From Bacteroidota bacterium (lineage in GTDB: Bacteria > Bacteroidota > Ignavibacteria > UBA10030 > UBA6906): a DNA stretch of 64,000 bases. How positions within the stretch are numbered: the stretch's first letter is position 1; each line of letters opens with the position of its first letter. Shown here piece after piece: positions 58,676 through 64,000 of the stretch. Under the pieces are notes generated by a model that was not told where the DNA came from, made no database searches, and saw only the letters and a list, made by a program, of their open reading frames with translations. The stretch lies in NCBI GenBank assembly GCA_030835135.1, contig JAUQWO010000071.1, positions 1-64,000 of the forward strand, read 5' to 3'. Both the position numbers and the translations under genes were made by a program.

Positions 58676-61600
58676 CTACCGCTTCTCATCCGGCGGCCGG
58701 GCGGGCATCACCGATGATCGTTCTTTCAGCTTCTTCAACACTTCCTGCACGCCCCGCTCAAGCTGCGCATCGACTCCCTTCGCGAGTGCTGCCGGGTCCT
58801 CCGGGACCGCGATGTCCGGATCCACTCCATGCCCTTCCTTGAACCAGCTCCCATCCGGATTGTACATGCGGAACGTGGGAACGGTGACGTTCCCCCCATC
58901 GATCAGTTCCGGCACGCCGCTGATCCCGATGAGGCCACCCCAGGTGCGCGTCCCCACCAGCGGACCCAGACCGGCCTTCCGGAAGTAGTCGGGGAACGCA
59001 TCGCCACCCGAGCCGCTCCACCCGTTGATCAGCATGGCCTTCGGACCAAAGTGCGCAACGACCGGCCATTGCCAGGTCTTGCCATCGCGGACCGCCCAAT
59101 ACGCAAGCGGTTTCCGGTCAAGCAACTCGATGAAACGGTCCGGGATCTGCCCGCCGCTATTGAAGCGTTCGTCGATCACCAGTCCAGCCTTCGTGAACTG
59201 TGCCGTAAACTGGCGTACCAGTTCTGTCTGTCCGTCGATGCCGGTGCTGGGGACATACACATACCCGACCTGCCCGCCGGAGAGCTCTTCCACCCGCTTC
59301 CGGTTCGCTTCGATCCACGCCAGATGACGCAGCCGGGATTCATCGGACATCGTCTTCACGATGATCCGCCACGCGCCGTCCATCGATGGCGTGCTGTTCA
59401 CGGTTAACTCAACGGTCTGATCCGCGAGACCCCGGAACGCCTCCCACGGCGCACGGCGCGTATCCAGCGGTGCGCCATTCACAGCCAGGATGAAGTTCCC
59501 CTCCCGAACCTTGAGTCCCGGCATGGCAAGACTGGAACGCACCTCGCTGTCCCAGGAAGCACCGTCAATGACCTTCTTGATCCGGTATGCGCCGCTGGCC
59601 AGTTCCCAATCGATGCCGAGATATCCGACCTGCCGCGTCGGTGCCACTTCTTCATCCCCGCCGCCACGGTAGGTATGGGATGCATTCAATTCGCCGATGA
59701 GTTCACCGATGACGTGGTTCACATCCGACCGCGTCACGGCGAGGTCGAGGAGCCCGGCGTACCGCTTCCGCATCGCCGCCCAATCCACGCCGTGCATCTG
59801 CTTGTCATAGAAGAAATCCCGCTCGAGGCGCCACGCATCCGTAAAGACCTGTTTCCACTCGGCCCTCGGGTCGACCGTCATATCGAGCTGGCCGGTCGGC
59901 ACCTTCTTGTCCATCTTCTGGCCTTCGGCGACATCGACCACGGCGTAGCTGCCGTCTTTCGCGACCAGGAGCTTCTTCCCATCGGCGCTCACCTGGAATC
60001 CATCGGCATCGTCCAGGATCGTCTTGTCCTCGCGCTTGTCGAGATCAAAGAACATGACGGACCGCTTCTTGTCGGCGGACCCGGTGTTGGGGATGCGGTG
60101 ATACAGGATCTTCCCGGCCACGGCATGGAGTCCGGTGATATTTCCCGCCGCCGGAGGAAGGATCACCACCCTGCGCTCGAGGCCCGCGATCGTGATGACC
60201 GTTTCTTTGGGTTTCTTGTCGGCTTTGCTCTCATCCTTTTTTTCGTCCTTCTTTGCAGGCGTACTCCCCGCATCGGCCGCCGGGACCGCCAGGGTATCGT
60301 TCCGGGGAGCAAGCGGCGAGAGGATCTCATCCGTCAATGTCGCCACCGCTATGCGCGTCGTGTTCGGGTAGATCCAGGTCCCATCGAGGTCGGAATACAC
60401 CGGGGTGAGTGACCGGTTCGTGAGGAAGAAGAGATACTTCCCCTCGGGATCAAACGTCGGCTGCATATCGCTATAGTACCCTGACGTCGCCTGTATGCTC
60501 TTCCCTTCTCTCGCATCGAACAGAAAGATCGCGCTGCTCCGGTTGTCGAGATCGCGCGCGTAGGCGAACCAGCGGCTATCGGGCGACCAGCTGACACGGA
60601 AGCCCGCAAGATCCCCCTCAGTATAATAGAGGGCCTTGTCGACGTCCGTCGTCCGCTTCTTTTCCACGTCGTAGACCCGGATCTGCATCGTTTGGTCGAT
60701 GAATGCCACCATTTTGCTGTTCGGTGACCACCAGATGCGGTAGCGGTATCCTGGTCCGTACGAGGTCACCTGGGTTTCGGTCCGCTTACCGGCATCCATG
60801 AATGTGAGTTCGTACTCCCCACTGCGATCACTCCAATAGGCGATCGTTTTGCCATCCGGCGACCACGAAGGATAGCGCTCCGCCGCACCCGGTGTCCGCG
60901 TCAGGTCGTACACCGGCCCGTTCTCCGCCGGCACGGAGAAGATCTCTCCGCGTGCCTGGAAGAGCGCGCGTTTGCCATCGGGTGAGACAGCAGTTGCCCG
61001 GATGAGCTTTGACGCGTTCTCGGTGCGCGCAAGCAGTGAGCTCTGGTCCGTGACCACCTTCACCGCAACCTCCCGCTCCTTCCCGGTTGCAGGGTCCAGC
61101 ACGAACAATTTCCCGCCCGTCTCGAAGACGATCCCTGCCGCACCGAGCGACGGACTGTGAACATCCGTATCCGTAAAGCGGGTAAGCTGACGGGTGATCT
61201 TCGTTGCACCATCATACACCCAGATGTTGGACCGCTGCTCCGTCCCGCGATCGGAGAGGAAGTAGATCAGGTTCCCCTGCCACATCGGGAACTCGTCGCT
61301 GGCGTCATTGGGACTGATGGTCTCATCCGTCCCCTTGTCGAGATCGAAGACGTGGATGTCCGGCGCCCACCCCCCACGATACCGCTTCCAGGTCCGGAAC
61401 GCCTGGGTCTGGAACGTGTATGCCAGCTTCTTCCCGTCGGCAGAGAGCGATCCGATCTCGGCATACGGCAGGGGCAACGGCTGCGGCAGTCCACCGTCGA
61501 CCGGTACGCTGAAGAACTGATTGAAACGCTGCCGCCCGCTGTACATCGACGACGCGAAGAGAATTCGCTTCCCGTCCGGGTACCAGCCCACCACCCGTTC

Positions 61601-61936
61601 GCCACTCCCGTGGGACGTCACCCGCACAGGCATGCCCCCGGTGGCGCTGATCACATAGACGTCCATGTTCCCGTCATAGTTGGCGGTGTAGGCGATCGAC
61701 CTTCCATCCGGAGAAAAACGTGGAGTCAGTTCCTCGCCTTTGGGGGAACTGAGTCTGACCGCCGTTCCTCCCCCGACGGGCACGAGCCAGAGGTCGCTGG
61801 CGTAGGCGAACACAATCTGCGTCGCGGAGATATCCGGCGAGCGCATCATGCGTGCGTCGAGCTGGGCGAGTGCGGCGGGGGCGGTGAAGACGGTAAGGAG
61901 CGCGAGCAGGGCGGGTGCGATCCATGGAGATTTCAT
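58676..61936 (-). CDS. Tricorn-type S41 family protease
   Basis: A 1,086-residue secreted peptidase (signal peptide 1-24, PAALAQ). The N-terminal two-thirds are WD40-like propellers (LSSPKGEELTPRFSPDGRSIAYTANYDG, SWSPDGKTIAYWSDRSGEYEL). A Lys/Asp-rich linker near residue 560-580 is followed by the tricorn C1 region, a PDZ domain (YLGIDWELASGAYRIKKV, ILAVNGAPL) and the S41 core with DERFNSGGQIPDRF and the nucleophile serine in GWSGSGGDAFPDYF (Ser974 or Ser976). It degrades oligopeptides, probably in the periplasm. The ATG at 61936 is chosen because the upstream extension contains the promoter. Confidence 0.94.
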   Translation of the reverse strand: MKSPWIAPALLALLTVFTAPAALAQLDARMMRSPDISATQIVFAYASDLWLVPVGGGTAVRLSSPKGEELTPRFSPDGRSIAYTANYDGNMDVYVISATGGMPVRVTSHGSGERVVGWYPDGKRILFASSMYSGRQRFNQFFSVPVDGGLPQPLPLPYAEIGSLSADGKKLAYTFQTQAFRTWKRYRGGWAPDIHVFDLDKGTDETISPNDASDEFPMWQGNLIYFLSDRGTEQRSNIWVYDGATKITRQLTRFTDTDVHSPSLGAAGIVFETGGKLFVLDPATGKEREVAVKVVTDQSSLLARTENASKLIRATAVSPDGKRALFQARGEIFSVPAENGPVYDLTRTPGAAERYPSWSPDGKTIAYWSDRSGEYELTFMDAGKRTETQVTSYGPGYRYRIWWSPNSKMVAFIDQTMQIRVYDVEKKRTTDVDKALYYTEGDLAGFRVSWSPDSRWFAYARDLDNRSSAIFLFDAREGKSIQATSGYYSDMQPTFDPEGKYLFFLTNRSLTPVYSDLDGTWIYPNTTRIAVATLTDEILSPLAPRNDTLAVPAADAGSTPAKKDEKKDESKADKKPKETVITIAGLERRVVILPPAAGNITGLHAVAGKILYHRIPNTGSADKKRSVMFFDLDKREDKTILDDADGFQVSADGKKLLVAKDGSYAVVDVAEGQKMDKKVPTGQLDMTVDPRAEWKQVFTDAWRLERDFFYDKQMHGVDWAAMRKRYAGLLDLAVTRSDVNHVIGELIGELNASHTYRGGGDEEVAPTRQVGYLGIDWELASGAYRIKKVIDGASWDSEVRSSLAMPGLKVREGNFILAVNGAPLDTRRAPWEAFRGLADQTVELTVNSTPSMDGAWRIIVKTMSDESRLRHLAWIEANRKRVEELSGGQVGYVYVPSTGIDGQTELVRQFTAQFTKAGLVIDERFNSGGQIPDRFIELLDRKPLAYWAVRDGKTWQWPVVAHFGPKAMLINGWSGSGGDAFPDYFRKAGLGPLVGTRTWGGLIGISGVPELIDGGNVTVPTFRMYNPDGSWFKEGHGVDPDIAVPEDPAALAKGVDAQLERGVQEVLKKLKERSSVMPARPPDEKR

Positions 61937-61994
61937 AGGGTGCCGTTTCGATTGTGATGGGGTAGGGTCCGGGTGAGAGGATTCGTTCGATGGT

Positions 61995-62023
61995 AATGTA
62001 ATTGCACGGGAGGCCAAAATCAA
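61995..62023 (-). promoter_or_regulatory. Candidate promoter of the tricorn gene
   Basis: On the minus strand TTGATT (62018-62023), 17 nt, then TACATT (61995-62000), 59 nt before the ATG. Confidence 0.4.
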
Positions 62024-62141
62024 TCGCGTCCAGGAGCCTCGCAAGGCCTCCCGGCTCCTCCCCGACAAACCATGAGGCCCTGCTTCCCCCGGAGACGGTG
62101 CGACCCCTTGCCTCGACGAAGAACCCGATCATGCCATGAGG

Positions 62142-62170
62142 TTGACTTTGCTCCGGTGATTGCGTAAGTT
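62142..62170 (+). promoter_or_regulatory. Candidate promoter of the downstream sensor gene
   Basis: TTGACT (62142-62147), 17 nt, then TAAGTT (62165-62170). The -35 is good and the -10 is weak. It is 160 nt upstream of the sensor ATG. Confidence 0.3.
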
Positions 62171-62330
62171 CTGGCCACGCGGTCTTCTACTGGCAGTGTA
62201 TGAGGGGATGATCTTTGATGATACAGATCATGACACTTGCTGGTCCCTATGCTGGGTGCATCTGTCCACTTTCCCACCAGTATGATTGCCCCCCCTCGCG
62301 CACCGGAGTTCATCAGGTCTCGAGAGGGAA

Positions 62331-64000
62331 ATGCTAGCGACCTTGCAACGTGCTTCCCGTGCAGCACCCGTGATCGCCCCGCTTGCCTGCGGCGCTCTCG
62401 TGATGTGCATCGCCGTCCTCGGCCTTGCAGGATGGCTGTACGGCTCGAGAGTGCTCACCTCGTTCGGGCAGGACCTTCTGCCCATGGCCCCCAGCACGGC
62501 ACTGCTTCTGCTGATGAACGGCGCCGGGCTTCTCCTCATCGTATGGCGACAGGAATCCCTCATTGTCCGTTCATCGGCCCTCGGCATCGGGGTTGTCGCG
62601 CTCGCCGGCGCGGCCACGTTCACCGTCCTCTCCACACAGGGGATCCAACCGGGGATCGAGCACTTCGGACTTCCCGCGGCCACAATGCCGGATGGCATGC
62701 CGATAGGGCATATCTCGCCGATCACCGCAGCGTGGCTCACCGCCTCAGCACTGGCGCTCGTCATCCTCCACCTCTCACGAGGCCGGAGCCGCCTGGGCCC
62801 GACATTCGCGGTCGTGCTCGCTGCGGCGCTCTTTCTGTCGTCCCTCGTACTCCTCATTGCCAACCTTGGCGGAGCGCCGTTCGGCTTTGGTCCCCGCGTG
62901 ATCGTTCCGGCCTTGCCAACGGCGATCGGCCTCGTCCTGCTCAGCGTGGGGCTCCTCTTTGCTTCGGCGCGATCCCTCGTGGCGGCCGCGCACGACGATT
63001 CCCTTCGCGGCGGCGAGTTCGTGTTCCAGAGCATGCTGATCTTCATGCTGCTCGCCTCATGCATTTTCGTGATCGCATTTCTCCATATCAAGGAATTCTC
63101 CCAGCGATATCACGCCAGCGTCGAAGAGCAGCTCACGGCGGTCGCCGATCTCAAGGTTCGCGATATTGTCCAGTACCGCCGGGAGCGCTTCGGCGATGCC
63201 TCGCTCTTGTGGAACAACCCTGACATCAACAGGCTCGCGCAGGCGGCCCTTCAGGTTCCGCGGAACGACGCGAGCAGACGTCTCCTCGGAGACTGGATGC
63301 GCAAATTCCGCGAGGCGTACGCGTATGACCGCGTCTTCCTTCTCGATCCCCGGGGCAGGATGTGTCTGGCAGCGTCCGACCCTGAGGTACAGACCGACAC
63401 CGTGATCCTCCGGCGCTGCGCCGATGTCCTCTCCGCACGCACGGTATCTTTGGAAGACCTCTATCGGAGTGATGTCGACGGCAAGGTGTACTTCGCACTC
63501 CTGGTCCCGGTGTACACGGCCGACACCCCCCTCGGCGTATTCGTCCTTCGCGTAGATCCAACGGTCTATCTCTACCCCCACATCCAGTCGTGGCCGGGAC
63601 CGAGCCGCACGTCAGAGACGTTGCTGGTCCGGCGCGAGAAGAACGACGTCCTCTTTCTCTCGCCCCTCCGGTTCAGCGCCAATCCCCCGTTGACACTCCG
63701 CATCGGCCTTGCTCACACCGCAACGCCGGCCGTCAAAGCCGTACTCGGGGAGCACGGGATCGTCGAAGGCCTCGACTACGCAGGTCGTGAGGTCATCGCG
63801 TTCATCACACCCGTCCATGGCTCACCCTGGTTCCTTGTTGCGCGGACCAGCATCTCCGAGGCGATCACCCCCGTGAGGGAACGCCTCTCCCTCATGCTCG
63901 TCCTGATCGTGATTCTTGTCGGCTTCGCGGGGCTCGCTCTGGCGTACCTCGCTGTCTCCCAGCGGGCCCGAACGTACCGGGAACAATTCCAGCATGCCGA
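62331..64000 (+). CDS. Multi-pass membrane sensor protein, 3-prime end beyond the window
   Basis: An open frame from ATG 62331 (AGAGGG 4 nt upstream) to the window end, 556 codons with no stop. About six helices fill residues 14-215 (including the GHISPITAAWL motif of MASE-like sensor N-termini). A seventh is at about 235-255, then an extracytoplasmic Cache-like domain of about 250 residues (DRVFLLDPRGRMCLAA, VYFALLVPVYTADTPLGVFVLRVDP) and an eighth helix near 520-540. The arrangement suggests a sensor kinase, diguanylate cyclase or similar whose output domain lies outside. It parallels the double-sensor kinase at 34078-38535. Confidence 0.8.
   Translation, partial: MLATLQRASRAAPVIAPLACGALVMCIAVLGLAGWLYGSRVLTSFGQDLLPMAPSTALLLLMNGAGLLLIVWRQESLIVRSSALGIGVVALAGAATFTVLSTQGIQPGIEHFGLPAATMPDGMPIGHISPITAAWLTASALALVILHLSRGRSRLGPTFAVVLAAALFLSSLVLLIANLGGAPFGFGPRVIVPALPTAIGLVLLSVGLLFASARSLVAAAHDDSLRGGEFVFQSMLIFMLLASCIFVIAFLHIKEFSQRYHASVEEQLTAVADLKVRDIVQYRRERFGDASLLWNNPDINRLAQAALQVPRNDASRRLLGDWMRKFREAYAYDRVFLLDPRGRMCLAASDPEVQTDTVILRRCADVLSARTVSLEDLYRSDVDGKVYFALLVPVYTADTPLGVFVLRVDPTVYLYPHIQSWPGPSRTSETLLVRREKNDVLFLSPLRFSANPPLTLRIGLAHTATPAVKAVLGEHGIVEGLDYAGREVIAFITPVHGSPWFLVARTSISEAITPVRERLSLMLVLIVILVGFAGLALAYLAVSQRARTYREQFQHA

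Larger units (their letters stand above)
61937..62330. other. Divergent intergenic region with promoters and an inverted repeat
   Basis: About 390 nt separating the tricorn and sensor genes. It holds two candidate promoters (61995-62023 minus, 62142-62170 plus) and an inverted repeat ATGATCT-10 nt-AGATCAT at 62208-62231 that could be an operator. No gene is recognised. Confidence 0.5.

Overview
The window is GC-rich and gene-dense, from a Gram-negative bacterium that most likely belongs to the Fibrobacteres-Chlorobi-Bacteroidetes superphylum, close to Ignavibacteria/Chlorobi rather than to Bacteroidetes proper. The evidence is a secreted protein ending in a type IX secretion sorting domain with the YPNPFN motif, a TonB-dependent receptor-like outer-membrane barrel, tricorn-type protease, and several promoters of ordinary sigma-70 form (TTGACA-like, exactly 17 nt, TATxTT-like). 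No insertion sequence, prophage or CRISPR array was seen.

Region by region: (1) 57-10597, minus strand: a heme-synthesis run ccsA-hemA-hemC-hemD-hemE-hemH-hemG-hemB-hemL, mostly overlapping or nearly so, followed by a secreted dienelactone hydrolase. It covers glutamyl-tRNA to protoheme except the coproporphyrinogen oxidase step. (2) 10647-14117, minus: acetyl-CoA synthetase and a 514-residue protein with a Pro/Ala repeat linker and a C-terminal half that resembles gas-vesicle GvpF/GvpL. (3) 14274-16257, plus: an ECF sigma factor, a soluble zinc anti-sigma factor, and small DUF2892, DUF1858-like, DUF6132-like and thioredoxin proteins, probably a redox-stress unit. (4) 16270-26213, minus: amino-acid permease, AI-2E transporter, cyclic-nucleotide-binding protein, hybrid histidine kinase, a DUF6599-like secreted protein coupled to a Tat-exported aldo/keto reductase with iron-sulfur motifs, and an acyl-CoA ligase. 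(5) 26349-34056, minus: a complete trp operon (trpE-G-D-C-F-aroF-B-A), translationally coupled throughout, with a DAHP synthase inside it. It is led by a strong promoter, a 27-codon leader peptide with three consecutive Trp codons, and a rho-independent attenuator. (6) 34078-46839, minus: a very large double-sensor hybrid kinase, a GH2-GH127 fusion enzyme, a sugar-porter MFS protein, a GH27 alpha-galactosidase and a STAS-like protein. Together these suggest arabinose/galactose-containing glycan use. (7) 47057-54196: a His-rich UreH/NiCoT-like transporter, a beta-helix plus glycosidase-like secreted protein, and a divergently transcribed TonB-receptor-like protein. (8) 54290-64000: tRNA-Asn, a decayed SRPBCC gene, an ArsR-SRPBCC-membrane protein operon with a consensus promoter and operator, a type IX-secreted BNR-repeat protein, a tricorn protease, and the start of a membrane sensor that runs off the window.

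The best-supported non-routine items are the trp attenuator, the GH2-GH127 fusion and the sigma/anti-sigma redox operon. The GvpF/L resemblance, the leaderless starts and the functional roles of the glycan loci are inferences. All family assignments are from reading the translated sequence by eye, without database searches.
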